Positions 53,552 to 62,559 of a stretch of 64,000 bases of DNA are shown here, in pieces; the stretch's first letter is position 1, and each line of letters starts with the position of its first letter. The notes beneath the pieces were generated by a model, which was not told the DNA's origin, did no database searches, and was given only the letters and a program-made list of their open reading frames with translations. The position numbers and the translations under genes are program-made. Source of the DNA: Methylobacterium sp. Leaf118 (GTDB lineage Bacteria > Pseudomonadota > Alphaproteobacteria > Rhizobiales > Beijerinckiaceae); the NCBI RefSeq assembly GCF_920984675.1, contig NZ_CAKLBV010000020.1:1-64000 (forward strand). Direction: 5' to 3'.

Positions 53552-53935
53552 TCAGCGTGACGGCCGGGCGAGCCAGCCGAGAGCGAAGGCCGCCGCGACG
53601 ACACCGAGCAGCGTCGAGGTGCGGTTGGCGTCGGCGTAGCGGACGGCGCGTCGGCCGACGTCGCGGCCCCGGCGCCGGGCCTCGTCGGCGAGGTCGCGCC
53701 CGTCCTCGAGCCAGTCGTCGGCGCGCTCGCGGGCGGCATGGGCGAGGTGGCGCCCGTCGCGGGCGAGATCCTCGGCGCGGTCGCGGGCACGGCCGTAGGC
53801 GTATTGCGCACCGCCGGCCACCTGGTTCGCGGCGCCGCGCAGCTGACGGCCCGGGTCGCCGGTGATGCCGCCGAGGGCGGTCTCGGCGCGGCCCTTGAGG
53901 TGACGGGACGCGCCACGGAACTGGTCGCGGTTCAT
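53552..53935 (-). CDS. CsbD-like N-terminus with C-terminal membrane anchor
   Basis: A 127-residue protein. MNRDQFRGASRHLKGRAETALGGITGDPGRQLRG is CsbD-like, then an Arg/Asp-rich amphipathic stretch (50-100), then one hydrophobic segment (STLLGVVAAAFALGWLA). It resembles ElaB/YgaM-type stress proteins, which bind ribosomes or membranes. Confidence 0.7.
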   Translation of the reverse strand: MNRDQFRGASRHLKGRAETALGGITGDPGRQLRGAANQVAGGAQYAYGRARDRAEDLARDGRHLAHAARERADDWLEDGRDLADEARRRGRDVGRRAVRYADANRTSTLLGVVAAAFALGWLARPSR

Positions 53936-53983
53936 GCGCTACTCCTTGGTTGTGCGGGGAATCCAGTTGGGTGTTCGAGGGAT

Positions 53984-54008
53984 CCGGGACCGCGGGGCGC
54001 GGTCCCGG
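53984..54008. terminator. 10-bp hairpin after a CsbD gene
   Basis: CCGGGACCGC pairs with GCGGTCCCGG over a 5-base loop, just beyond the CsbD stop at 54017 and just upstream of the next gene's leader. No T-run. Confidence 0.5.
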
Positions 54009-54016
54009 ACAACGGT

Positions 54017-54220
54017 TCAGTGCTTGCCGGTGACCTTGTCGGCGAGGGACTTGGCGCCGTCCTTGACGTCGCCGACGGTCTTCTGCGCCTCGCCCTTCAG
54101 CTCCTGCGCCTTGCCCTCGGCCACGAGCTTGTCGTTGCCGGTCGCGTTGCCGACCGCCTGCTTGACGTTGCCGGCGGCTTCGTTCGCCAGGCCCTTGATC
54201 TTGTCGGTGGTGCTGCTCAT
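54017..54220 (-). CDS. CsbD-family stress protein
   Basis: A 67-residue cytoplasmic CsbD: MSSTTDKIKGLANEAAGNVK, then LVAEGKAQELKGEAQK and VGDVKDGAK. Complete and typical in length. The ATG at 54220 is the only sensible start. Confidence 0.9.
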   Translation of the reverse strand: MSSTTDKIKGLANEAAGNVKQAVGNATGNDKLVAEGKAQELKGEAQKTVGDVKDGAKSLADKVTGKH

Positions 54221-54337
54221 CGGGTGTCTCCTGTTGCGAGGTTGAGAGAGGCCGGTCGGCGCCTGTGCCGGCCGGAGCGGCGTCCGCGCGGACGCGCGGG
54301 CGCCTTGGGTGACCCGGGGCCGGAGCCCCGGGGGCAA

Positions 54338-55249
54338 TCAGACGCGGCGGGCGTCGTAGGCGCCGAGGAGCGTCGCCGGCTTCGGGGCGCCGAGGCGGCC
54401 GCCGAGGAAGGCGGCGAGCGCCCCGAGGAGCAGTGCGAGCGCGGCGTAGAGGGCGCCCTGGGTGGCGGCCGACTTCGCGGCGACGGCCGTGGCCTCCGCC
54501 TTCTGCTTGGCCGTCGCGACGGCCTGCTCGTACTGCTTCTGGTAGTCCTTCAGCTGCTGGCGGGCCTGATCGGCCGGGATGCCCTGCGCCTTGGCCAGCG
54601 CGTCGGCGGCCCGGTCCTCGGCCTGCTGGTTCTGGGACGCATCCCCCGACAGCAGGGCCCGCACCGCGGCGACCGCGGCGTCACGGGCGGCCTGCGGGTC
54701 CTGGCCCGCCGACTGCTCACGGACCTTCTGCTCGATCCCGTCGAGCGGGTTCGAGATCTTGGACAGCGAGGGCGCCGCCGCCTGGGCGGCGGTCTGGACC
54801 GTGCCGCCGACGAGGTTGCCCGCGCCGCCGAGGGCGCCCGAGACCGTGTTGAGGGTCCCGCCGATGAGGCCGCTGGCGGCGGAGGTCAGGAGGTAGAGCA
54901 CGATCAGGGTGGTCACCGCCCAGGAGACCAGACCGTGCAGGCCGGCGACGCCCGGAAGCGGCTTGCCCGACAGACGGCCCGCGACGGCACCGCCGATCAG
55001 CGAGGCGAGAATGCCCGAGGCGACGAACCACACGCCCGCGCCGATCGAGAGCGTGGAGGCGTCCGGGTTGTCGGAGGCGTTGACCCCGACGCTGGCAAGC
55101 CCCGCGCCGACGCCGACGAGGTTGATGACGACCTGGGCCACGAGGGCGGTGACGGCGCCGGCGAAGATGGCGCCCCAGGATACCTCGTTGAGGAGAACCG
55201 CCCGGGTGTCGCCCGCGGCGATGGGGGAAATGCTGGAAGTCGAGGTCAC
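54338..55249 (-). CDS. large PhnA-like/TIGR04086-type membrane protein, hypothetical
   Basis: A 303-residue protein from GTG 55249, with GGAGT 6 bases upstream. Several hydrophobic segments come first (VLLNEVSWGAIFAGAVTALV, AGVWFVASGILASLIGGAVAG, VSWAVTTLIVLYLLTSAASG). A long Gln/Ala/Lys coiled coil and a final span (YAALALLLGALAAFLGGRLG) follow. The WGAIFAGA opening is shared by a family of proteobacterial stress membrane proteins. Function unknown. Confidence 0.65.
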   Translation of the reverse strand: MTSTSSISPIAAGDTRAVLLNEVSWGAIFAGAVTALVAQVVINLVGVGAGLASVGVNASDNPDASTLSIGAGVWFVASGILASLIGGAVAGRLSGKPLPGVAGLHGLVSWAVTTLIVLYLLTSAASGLIGGTLNTVSGALGGAGNLVGGTVQTAAQAAAPSLSKISNPLDGIEQKVREQSAGQDPQAARDAAVAAVRALLSGDASQNQQAEDRAADALAKAQGIPADQARQQLKDYQKQYEQAVATAKQKAEATAVAAKSAATQGALYAALALLLGALAAFLGGRLGAPKPATLLGAYDARRV

Positions 55250-55287
55250 TCTGATACTCCGATGATCAAGGCGGGGAAGGACGGGGG

Positions 55288-55617
55288 TCAGAGCTTGCTG
55301 ACGAGGAGGCCGAGGCCGAAGCCGACGAGACCGGCGACGACGAGCGAGGTGTGCGGCCACTCGGTGGAACGCTCGTGGCCCTCGCGCAGGGTGCGGCGGC
55401 CCTGCTCGTAGGCATCCTCGGCGTAGTCGTAGGCCTCGTCCGCGGCGTGGCGGACGGCGTCCTTGGCCTGGCCGTAGAGGTTCTCGGCGGTGCCCTGGGC
55501 TTCGCGGAAACGGCCCTCGACCGAATCGCTCTTCGAGCCGGTGAGGTCGCCGACCGCGCTCTGTACCCGGCCGCCGATGTCCTTGGCGGCCCCGGTGATC
55601 CTGTCCGTATCGACCAT
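55288..55617 (-). CDS. CsbD-like protein with membrane anchor
   Basis: A 109-residue protein. The first part, RITGAAKDIGGRVQSAVGDL, is CsbD-like; an amphipathic region follows, and the C-terminal segment TSLVVAGLVGFGLGLLVSKL is a membrane anchor with the GxGxG(L) pattern of ElaB/YqjD proteins. Likely a membrane-associated stress factor. Confidence 0.75.
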   Translation of the reverse strand: MVDTDRITGAAKDIGGRVQSAVGDLTGSKSDSVEGRFREAQGTAENLYGQAKDAVRHAADEAYDYAEDAYEQGRRTLREGHERSTEWPHTSLVVAGLVGFGLGLLVSKL

Positions 55618-55680
55618 GTCGTTCTCCTGAGACGTGTCGGTTTGGGGAGCGGCGCTCTTGGATGGCGCCGGTTGGGTTCG

Positions 55681-55836
55681 TCAGTCGCTGCGCGGCGTCG
55701 CCTTGGGCGGCGGCTCCTGGCGCTTCTGGCGCTTGCCCTCGGCTTCGATCCGGGCGTCGCCCGTCAGCTTGCCGATGGCTTCCTTCACCGAGCCCTTGAG
55801 GTGTTCGGTGGAAGCGGGTTTCGCTCGTTCGGTCAC
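55681..55836 (-). CDS. short CsbD-family protein
   Basis: A 51-residue protein from a GTG at 55836: KPASTEHLKGSVKEAIGKLT, then DARIEAEGKRQKR, a minimal CsbD. The frame is open 9 codons further up, but no ATG there fits the family start. Last of the small stress genes. Confidence 0.7.
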   Translation of the reverse strand: MTERAKPASTEHLKGSVKEAIGKLTGDARIEAEGKRQKRQEPPPKATPRSD

Positions 55837-55934
55837 GGGCACCTCGCGATGGCTGCAGGACAACCCTGAACGCCTCTCGAGATGTGGGTGACCGCGCAGC
55901 GATCAATGATACGGAAGTACTGGTAGAGCATGAT

Positions 55935-57407
55935 TTAGCTACCAGATGCCTGGATGGGGAAACCGTTCTCGCGACCCCAGATCACCGCTTCCGCGCGTTT
56001 GTGGACGCCGAGCTTGCGGTAGAGCGCGGCGCCGTGATTGCGCACGGTGTTGCGCGACAGGCCGAGCTTCCGCGCGATGGCGTCGTCGTCGAGGCCGGCA
56101 CAGATCAGGTTCAGGATCTGGCGCTCGCGCACGGTGAGGCTCGGGCTCGTCCCCTCCTCGCCGCGATCGCCGGGCTGGCGCAGGTTGGCCAGCTTCTCGA
56201 TCAGGCCGCGGCTGAACCACGAAGTGTCCGCCATCACCGCCTCGACGGCCTGGAACAGCTCCCGCTCGCTGCGCTTGCGCTCGGTGATGTCCTGGAGGAC
56301 GAGCAGGACGAAGGTCTCCTCGCCGATCTCGACCCGCTCGGCGGAGACGAGGCAATCCATCTCGGACCCGTCCTCGTGCCGCAGGCAGACTTCCTGCCCG
56401 GGCACGAAGCCGCTGCGCCTCACCGCCTCCTCGAAGCGCTCGCGGGCCGTCTCCACGACCCACAACCCGGTCTCGGCGGGCGAGCGCCCGACCACCCGGT
56501 CCTCGCCATGGCCGAAGACGCGGGTGAACGCCTCGTTGATGCCCGTGATCGTGAAACCGTCGAGCCGCGCCAGCAGGGTCGGCACCGGGGTCAGCCGGAA
56601 CGCCTTGGCGAAGCGCTCCTCGCTCTGCCGGAGGGCCGTCTCGGCCTTTCGGCGCAGGTCGAGATCGGCGAAGGTGAACAGCATGCAGGGCTCGTCGCCC
56701 ATCTCGATGGGCTGGCCCGCCACGATGACGAAGCGGGTGCCGCCGCCGGGCAGATCGAGGCAGGCCTCCATCTGCGGAATGGTGCCGCCCTCGTTCAGGC
56801 GGGAGATCGCGAGATCACGGTTGCGGGCGCCCGCCAGCACGTCGACCTCGTAGACGCTGCGCCCGATCACGCCGTCGCGGATATGCCCGGTCATCTCCAG
56901 GAAGCCGGTATTGACCTTGACGTGGCGCAGGTCCGACAGCCGCGTGATCACGGCGGGGGCCGGGTTGGCGTTGAAGGTCTTCTCGAAGCGCTCCTCGGCC
57001 TCGAACTGGTCGGACACGTCCTTGATGATCAGGGCGAGGCAGCTCGGCCGGCCCTCCCGGTCGGTGGCGACGAGGCTGCGCAGCGAGTGGACGAACTCGG
57101 CCTCGGGCTGGTCGGACCGCCGGACCTCGACGATCACGTCGTGGAAGCGCTCGCCGGCGACCACCCGCTCGATGGGGTAGGGCTCCGGAGCCCGGTTGTT
57201 GCGGTAACGCAGGGCGAACCGTCCGCGGTAGGCGTCGACCGTCGCCCCGAGTTCGGCGAGGCTCTCGACGCCGTGCATGGAGAGCGCCGCCTCGTTGGCG
57301 TAGGCGATCGTCTGGTCGGGCTCCACGAGGATCACGCCCTCGCTCAGCCCGGCGATGATCTGCCTCAACTCATGTCGGTCGACATCCGCCGTCACCGTCC
57401 GGGACAC
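55935..57407 (-). CDS. PAS-domain LuxR-type transcriptional regulator under EcfG control
   Basis: A 490-residue soluble protein with three PAS domains (about 15-130, 140-255 and 265-385) and a C-terminal LuxR helix-turn-helix (SLTVRERQILNLICAGLDD, then LGLSRNTVRNHGAALYRKLG). No kinase or receiver domain. The sensed ligand is unknown. It uses a GTG start at 57407. An exact EcfG promoter lies 30 bp upstream, so it belongs to the general stress regulon and may itself control the adjacent CsbD-type genes. Confidence 0.88.
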   Translation of the reverse strand: MSRTVTADVDRHELRQIIAGLSEGVILVEPDQTIAYANEAALSMHGVESLAELGATVDAYRGRFALRYRNNRAPEPYPIERVVAGERFHDVIVEVRRSDQPEAEFVHSLRSLVATDREGRPSCLALIIKDVSDQFEAEERFEKTFNANPAPAVITRLSDLRHVKVNTGFLEMTGHIRDGVIGRSVYEVDVLAGARNRDLAISRLNEGGTIPQMEACLDLPGGGTRFVIVAGQPIEMGDEPCMLFTFADLDLRRKAETALRQSEERFAKAFRLTPVPTLLARLDGFTITGINEAFTRVFGHGEDRVVGRSPAETGLWVVETARERFEEAVRRSGFVPGQEVCLRHEDGSEMDCLVSAERVEIGEETFVLLVLQDITERKRSERELFQAVEAVMADTSWFSRGLIEKLANLRQPGDRGEEGTSPSLTVRERQILNLICAGLDDDAIARKLGLSRNTVRNHGAALYRKLGVHKRAEAVIWGRENGFPIQASGS

Positions 57408-57436
57408 CTTTCATGCTCGCGCTGCGTCGCGGCATG

Positions 57437-57461
57437 AACGGATTGCGCACAAACGAGTTCC
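57437..57461 (-). promoter_or_regulatory. EcfG general-stress promoter
   Basis: On the minus strand GGAAC (57461-57457) and CGTT (57440-57437) with a 16-base spacer match the sigma-EcfG consensus. It lies 30 bp before the PAS-LuxR start, the same geometry as the site at 48394-48419. Confidence 0.75.
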
Positions 57462-57563
57462 GGCCCCGCTCCGAGAAAAGTTGGTAGCCGAGCATCATTC
57501 ACGTGATCTTGAGCGACCGGTGCGACCGCCGGTGCGCGCCCGCCCCTGGCCGGCGCAGAGCAC

Positions 57564-57597
57564 AAAAAAGCCCGGCGTCGCTGTCGCGCGCCGGGCT
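57564..57597 (-). terminator. Rho-independent terminator of rho
   Basis: AGCCCGGCG and CGCCGGGCT form a 9-bp stem over a 10-base loop followed by TTTTTT on the minus strand, 48 bp past the rho stop. Confidence 0.9.
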
Positions 57598-57644
57598 GTC
57601 CCGTGCCGTGCTCGACGCCCCGCCGCGGCGGGGCGCGTCGGCGA

Positions 57645-58988
57645 TCAGGTGTTCATCGAGTCGAAGAAGTCGCTGTTGCTCTTGGTCTGGCGCAGCTTGT
57701 CCATGAGGAACTCGATCGCGTCGGTGACGCCCATCGGGTTGAGGATCCGGCGCAGGACGTAGGTCTTCTTGAGGGCGTCCGGCGGCACCAGCAGCTCTTC
57801 CTTGCGGGTCCCGGAGCGGGTGATGTCGATGGCCGGGAAGATGCGCTTGTCCGAGACCTTGCGGTCGAGAATGATCTCGGAATTGCCCGTGCCCTTGAAC
57901 TCCTCGAAGATCACCTCGTCCATGCGCGAGCCGGTATCGATGAGCGCGGTGGCGATGATCGAGAGCGAGCCGCCCTCCTCGATGTTGCGGGCCGCGCCGA
58001 AGAAGCGCTTGGGCCGCTGCAGGGCGTTGGCGTCGACACCGCCGGTCAGCACCTTGCCGGAGGACGGCACCACCGTGTTGTAGGCGCGTCCCAGGCGGGT
58101 GATCGAGTCGAGCAGGATCACCACGTCGCGGCCGTGTTCCACCAGCCGCTTGGCCTTCTCGATCACCATCTCGGCGACCTGCACGTGCCGGGTGGCGGGC
58201 TCGTCGAAGGTGGAGGCGATGACCTCGCCCTTCACCGAGCGGATCATGTCGGTCACTTCCTCCGGCCGCTCGTCGATGAGCAGCACGATGAGGTAGCATT
58301 CGGGGTGGTTCAGCGTGATCGACTGCGCGATGTTCTGCATCAGGACGGTCTTGCCGGTGCGCGGCGGCGCGACGATCAGCGCGCGCTGGCCCTTCCCGAT
58401 CGGCGAGACGATGTCGATGATGCGCGGGCTGAAATCCTTCTTGGTCGGGTTGTCCAGTTCGAGCTTGAACCGCTTCGTCGGGAAGAGCGGCGTCAGATTG
58501 TCGAAATGGACCTTGTGCTTGATCTTCTCCGGATTCTCGAAGTTGATCGTGTTGACCTTGAGCAGCGCGAAGTAGCGCTCGCCGTCCTTGGGACCGCGGA
58601 TCGGGCCCTCGACGGTGTCGCCGGTGCGCAGGCCGAAGCGGCGGATCTGCGTCGGCGAGATGTAGATGTCGTCCGGGCCCGGCAGGTAGTTCGAGTCGTG
58701 CGAGCGCAGGAAGCCGAACCCGTCCTGGAGCACCTCGACCGTGCCGGCGCCGATGATCTCGGTCTCGTTGGCCGCGAGCTGCTTCAGGATCGCGAACATC
58801 AGCTCCTGCTTGCGCATGGTCGAGGCGTTCTCGACCTCGACCTCCTCGGCGAAGGCCGTGAGCTCGGTCGGCGACTTGGACTTGAGGTCCTGGAGGCGCA
58901 CCTCGCGCCGGGCGGCGACATCGGCGGGCGCCAGGGCATCCTCGGCCGAGGCTTCGACGGGGGCGAGGGCGTCGTTCTGTGACGTCAT
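57645..58988 (-). CDS. rho: transcription termination factor Rho
   Basis: A 447-residue hexameric RNA helicase. The N-terminal Rho domain starts at [20 protein letters not shown]. The RNA-binding domain has [27 protein letters not shown]. Walker A is [12 protein letters not shown], the Q-loop region and [17 protein letters not shown] follow, and the C-terminus ends [13 protein letters not shown]. The ATG at 58988 is preferred to a TTG six codons upstream. Confidence 0.97.
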   Translation of the reverse strand: MTSQNDALAPVEASAEDALAPADVAARREVRLQDLKSKSPTELTAFAEEVEVENASTMRKQELMFAILKQLAANETEIIGAGTVEVLQDGFGFLRSHDSNYLPGPDDIYISPTQIRRFGLRTGDTVEGPIRGPKDGERYFALLKVNTINFENPEKIKHKVHFDNLTPLFPTKRFKLELDNPTKKDFSPRIIDIVSPIGKGQRALIVAPPRTGKTVLMQNIAQSITLNHPECYLIVLLIDERPEEVTDMIRSVKGEVIASTFDEPATRHVQVAEMVIEKAKRLVEHGRDVVILLDSITRLGRAYNTVVPSSGKVLTGGVDANALQRPKRFFGAARNIEEGGSLSIIATALIDTGSRMDEVIFEEFKGTGNSEIILDRKVSDKRIFPAIDITRSGTRKEELLVPPDALKKTYVLRRILNPMGVTDAIEFLMDKLRQTKSNSDFFDSMNT

Positions 58989-59381
58989 GTGGGGGGGTGC
59001 AACCAACGAAGGGCGGGGAGGGGGGCGGCCGGTCGGGGAGCGGAGACGGGCGTCGGGGAGACACCCCGGGTCCGGTCACGGCTGCGGGCGCAGCGGTCCG
59101 GCCCGCGCATCGGATCCTCTCGGCCTCAGCGGCTCGAAGGATGCGACACGGCATGCAAACGGAGGGTAGATGTCAATACCCCCTTTCTTCGGCTGGCTCA
59201 AGAGGCAGGTCGACCCGCACGTCTCGGGCCCTCCGTCGCGGATGGATCCCGCTTTCGCCCCCGAGGCCATGTTTACCGTGAGGCCATGTTTACCGTGAGG
59301 CCATGTTCAACCGCGAGGCCGCCGAGAGGTGGGGCGGGCGCACGCGATGCCACTTGGCATCGACGCCTCGAACACCCACGG
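58989..59381. other. intergenic region upstream of rho with short tandem repeats
   Basis: No gene. At 59263-59313 a 17-bp unit (GAGGCCATGTTTACCGT) is repeated about 2.9 times; the third copy is altered. The region holds the rho promoter on its left side, but no clear -35/-10 pair was seen. Confidence 0.55.
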
Positions 59382-60062
59382 CTACCGGCGCCGCAGCCGG
59401 ACGTAGAGGGCGCCTTCGCCGCCATGCTGGCGGGCCGATTCCTCGAAGCCGAGGACGATGCCGCGCAGGTCCGGCCCGCGCAGCCAGTGGGGCACGCTGC
59501 GGCGGAGCACGCCGCGTTCCGAGAGCCCCTCGCCACGGCCGCGCAGGGCCGGATCGCCGCCTTTGCCGGTGACGACGAGCACCCGGGCATGGCCGGCGGC
59601 CCGTGAGCGCATCAGGAAGCCGACCAGAGCCGCGTGGGCCTCGGACTGGTAAAGGCCGTGCAGGTCGATCCGCGCCTCGATCGGCAGCGTCCCGCGCTCC
59701 AGGCCGCGCCGTTCGCGACGCTCCAGGCCGGGCGGGGCCGCGGGCCCAGGCGGGCGCGGGGGCAGCGTCCGGATCGCGACCGGTGCGCCCGTGAGATCGC
59801 CGAGCTTGACCGGCTTGGCGGGTTTCGGCGCCTTCGCGGCCGGACGGGCGGGCGCCGGAACCTTCGCCGGGAGGGGCGTCGCCGGGAGAATCTCGGCCGC
59901 AAGCGCGGGCACGGCCGGGGCCATGGAGGGAGGCAGCAAAGCCTCGGGCGCCGCGGGTTTGATGCGGGCGCGGTCCCGCAGGGGCGTGATCAGCTTGGCG
60001 ATCTCACCCCAGAGATGGGCCTCCTCGCGGGTCAGCCGGCGTGGGCGCCGTGGGAGCCTCAC
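59382..60062 (-). CDS. Smr-domain protein (MutS2-type C-terminal nuclease domain)
   Basis: A 226-residue protein with a disordered Pro/Ala-rich N-terminus and a C-terminal Smr domain: IDLHGLYQSEAHAAL, then VLVVTGKGG, and the ending GEGALYVRLRRR. Smr domains bind or nick branched DNA or cut RNA. It overlaps the mltA stop by 4 bp and is translated with it, a common alphaproteobacterial arrangement. Confidence 0.92.
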   Translation of the reverse strand: MRLPRRPRRLTREEAHLWGEIAKLITPLRDRARIKPAAPEALLPPSMAPAVPALAAEILPATPLPAKVPAPARPAAKAPKPAKPVKLGDLTGAPVAIRTLPPRPPGPAAPPGLERRERRGLERGTLPIEARIDLHGLYQSEAHAALVGFLMRSRAAGHARVLVVTGKGGDPALRGRGEGLSERGVLRRSVPHWLRGPDLRGIVLGFEESARQHGGEGALYVRLRRR

Positions 60063-61303
60063 GGCGGCGCTCCCCCGCGTCCGGCCTCCGGCGCAGTCGA
60101 TCCCCGGGCGGCGGCCGGCTTGGGCAGCAGCACCACGAAGCCCATCCGGTCATGCAGGTCGCCCGCGGCGACCCCGGCCGTCGCGCCGGTGCCGACATAG
60201 AGGTCGCCCCGGGCTGGGCCGACGATGGCCGAGCCGGTATCGGCCGCGATCACGAGATGCCCGCGCCCGGGCTGGCCGGGCAGCTTTCCTTCCAGAAAGA
60301 ACGGCAGGCCGTAGCGCCACAGGGTGCCGTCCACCGCCATGCTGCGGCCGGGGCTCAAGGGGGCGCCCGCGGCGCCGGGCGGTCCGAGCTTGGGATCCGT
60401 CACCGGCTCCACGCGGAAGAAGATGTAGGATCGGTTCATCCGCATCAGCCGGCGGGCATGGTCGGGGTTGGCTCGCAGCCACGTCGTCCAGCGCTCCAGG
60501 CTCAGCCCGTTGAGCGGCAGGTGGCCTTCCGCCACGAGGAGCTTGCCGATGGAGGTGTAGGGCTGGCCGTTCTTGCCGTCGTAGAGCACCCGCATGGAGC
60601 GCCCGTCGGGCAGGCGGGCGCGGCCCGACCCCTGCACCTGCAGCACGAACAGATCGACGGCATCGCGCAGCCACAGCACGGGCTTGGTCTGTGCCGCGAT
60701 GGCCCCGTCCTCGATGGCGGCGCGGTCGGGATAGGGCTCCAGCCCCGTCGCGGTACGGCGACCCGATTTGTAGATCGGATCGAGCCCCGGCGCGGTCTCA
60801 CCGGGCGCCAGCGTCACGAGGTCGTCGGGGCGCGCCAGCACGGGCGCAGTGGCGCCGGGTCCGGGCTCCAGGGCTCCGGTCAGTTCCGGCTCGAAATAGC
60901 CGGTGAGGAAGCCCACACGCCGCTCGGGCTCGCCGCCTGCGGCCGGCCGCACGATCCGGTAGGCCGAGAAATGCGCCGCGAAGAAGGAGTGGGCGGCACC
61001 GGGATTCGCTCCCGCCGCCGCCGCGCAGGCCGCCGCGAGGTCGACCGGATCGCCGAGGACGCCCTCGGCCTGCGGCGGATTGGGGCCCGGGGCGGCGCAG
61101 GTGCGACGAAAGGCGTCGAGGGCGGCTGCGGCGTCATCCGCGCCCCAGCCGGGCAGGCCGGCGAGCGCCACCGGTTCCAGCACGGCCCCGGGCAACCGCG
61201 GCGGCGCATCCGCCCGGGGCTGATCCTGCCCGAGGGCGGGAACGGAAAAGGCCGCAGCGGCGAGGACCGCTGCGGCCGGAAGGAAGACGCGTCGGAACGA
61301 CAT
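60059..61303 (-). CDS. mltA: membrane-bound lytic murein transglycosylase A
   Basis: A 414-residue protein with a signal peptide (FLPAAAVLAAAAFSVPALG). The MltA domain includes LTGYFEPELTG, and the C-terminal 3D barrel has VIAADTGSAIVGPARGDLYV with the catalytic Asp. It cleaves glycan strands to 1,6-anhydro-MurNAc in the periplasm. Overlaps the smr gene. Confidence 0.95.
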   Translation of the reverse strand: MSFRRVFLPAAAVLAAAAFSVPALGQDQPRADAPPRLPGAVLEPVALAGLPGWGADDAAAALDAFRRTCAAPGPNPPQAEGVLGDPVDLAAACAAAAGANPGAAHSFFAAHFSAYRIVRPAAGGEPERRVGFLTGYFEPELTGALEPGPGATAPVLARPDDLVTLAPGETAPGLDPIYKSGRRTATGLEPYPDRAAIEDGAIAAQTKPVLWLRDAVDLFVLQVQGSGRARLPDGRSMRVLYDGKNGQPYTSIGKLLVAEGHLPLNGLSLERWTTWLRANPDHARRLMRMNRSYIFFRVEPVTDPKLGPPGAAGAPLSPGRSMAVDGTLWRYGLPFFLEGKLPGQPGRGHLVIAADTGSAIVGPARGDLYVGTGATAGVAAGDLHDRMGFVVLLPKPAAARGSTAPEAGRGGAPP

Positions 61304-61318
61304 CGCGCTGTGAAAGAA

Positions 61319-62032
61319 TCAGCCGCCGGCGTCGGTGGCGACGAGCTGCCAGTTCGGGTCGCGGGCGCCCAGGGTGCGGGCAAAGGTCCACACGTCCGGC
61401 ACTTCGACGCCGGTCTCGGCATTGCCGTCGATCACCTTGCCCTCGGCGTCGCGGGTGGCGGTGATGAGGTTCGACAGGAAGCGCACGGTGACCTGCGCGG
61501 CACGGTTCTTCACATCGATGGCGATAATCTCGGCCTTGTCGATGGAGATGAAGGTGGTCTCGGCGGTCTCGTGGCGCTGCTCGCGCTCGGAGATCGCCCG
61601 CTCGAAGCCTTCGCAGACCTCCCGGGACAGCAGCGCCCGCAGGGTCTTGCGATCACCCTTGGCGAAGGCGGTCACGATCGCCTCGTAGGCGCCCTTCGCG
61701 CCTTCCAGGAAGACGCGCGGCTCGAAGCTCGGCTCGGCCTGGACGATCTGTTCGAGACCACGGGCGACCGCCGAACCCGGCTCGGCGATGCCGCGCCAGT
61801 CGCGCGGGGCGTTCTGGGCCGCGGCCGGCTGGGCGCGGTCCGCTCCGGGCAGGCGGACGACGTTGTCGCCCTCGGCCCGGCCCGCCTGCGGCTCGGTGCG
61901 GTTGCGGTCCACCGGCCGGAAGGGCGAGCGCTCCGCCCCGGTCTTCTGGCCGAGGACCGAGCGCAGCCGCCAGATCACGAAGACGGCCAGCGCCAGGAAA
62001 ATGAGGGTGGTTACGTCGAAGGAATCCTGCAT
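61319..62032 (-). CDS. Tim44-like domain protein
   Basis: A 237-residue protein with an N-terminal membrane anchor (VTTLIFLALAVFVIWRLRSVL) and a C-terminal Tim44 domain (FLEGAKGAYEAIVTAFAKGD, then TVRFLSNLITATRD and VDVWTFAR-like VPDVWTFARTLGARDPNW). Bacterial Tim44 homologues are inner-membrane proteins; in Rhizobiales the gene commonly lies beside mltA, smr and secB. Start at ATG 62032. Confidence 0.92.
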   Translation of the reverse strand: MQDSFDVTTLIFLALAVFVIWRLRSVLGQKTGAERSPFRPVDRNRTEPQAGRAEGDNVVRLPGADRAQPAAAQNAPRDWRGIAEPGSAVARGLEQIVQAEPSFEPRVFLEGAKGAYEAIVTAFAKGDRKTLRALLSREVCEGFERAISEREQRHETAETTFISIDKAEIIAIDVKNRAAQVTVRFLSNLITATRDAEGKVIDGNAETGVEVPDVWTFARTLGARDPNWQLVATDAGG

Positions 62033-62559
62033 CACCGATCCGAATCGTGACCGTCGCACGCGTGAGGCCGACGCCCGAAGGCCGCCGGAGAGAGGGACCC
62101 GCTCCCGATCGCCGCGTCCTCGAACCCGAGAAGCGACCTGCCTCGCGGGCCCCGGCCGGTCCGCGGAGGTATCTCGCCGGACGCTCTTAGCGGAGGCCGG
62201 CGCGAGGATCGAGCCGCGAGCGGCTGAGGTTGAGGCGAATGTCTCCGAGGTCTGGCGGGAAGTTCGACAAGTCCACGAGCTTATCGTCATATGGGCGCCT
62301 TCGCGAGCGATTCCAGGCGCCGGCGGCGCGTTCGAACCGCGCGGGAGGCCGCCGCGTCCGCGCGAGACCGCAACCGCCGTCGTCCGGACGCGTCAGGGAA
62401 TGCCCGCGGGCGCTCCCGGAACCGGCCTCCGCTTGTTCGCGGGAAGGCGGCATGTTAGCGCGCAGCCCGCGTCGGCGGGCTCGCTCCACGAGCGCCACGG
62501 CGCCGCGTGGATGGGCGTCGCCCCCCGCGCAGGAAGACCCCGAGGAGGAGAGACACGTC
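62033..62559. other. divergent promoter region of the Tim44-like gene and secB
   Basis: No coding signal on either strand. The GAGGAGGAGAG ribosome-binding sequence of secB lies at its right edge. Promoters for both genes are expected, but none could be placed. Confidence 0.45.

Noticed and set aside
53738..55411. A 557-codon plus-strand frame across the stress cluster
   Set aside because: It crosses several well-formed small genes and their hairpins on the other strand and is low-complexity Gly/Arg/Leu.
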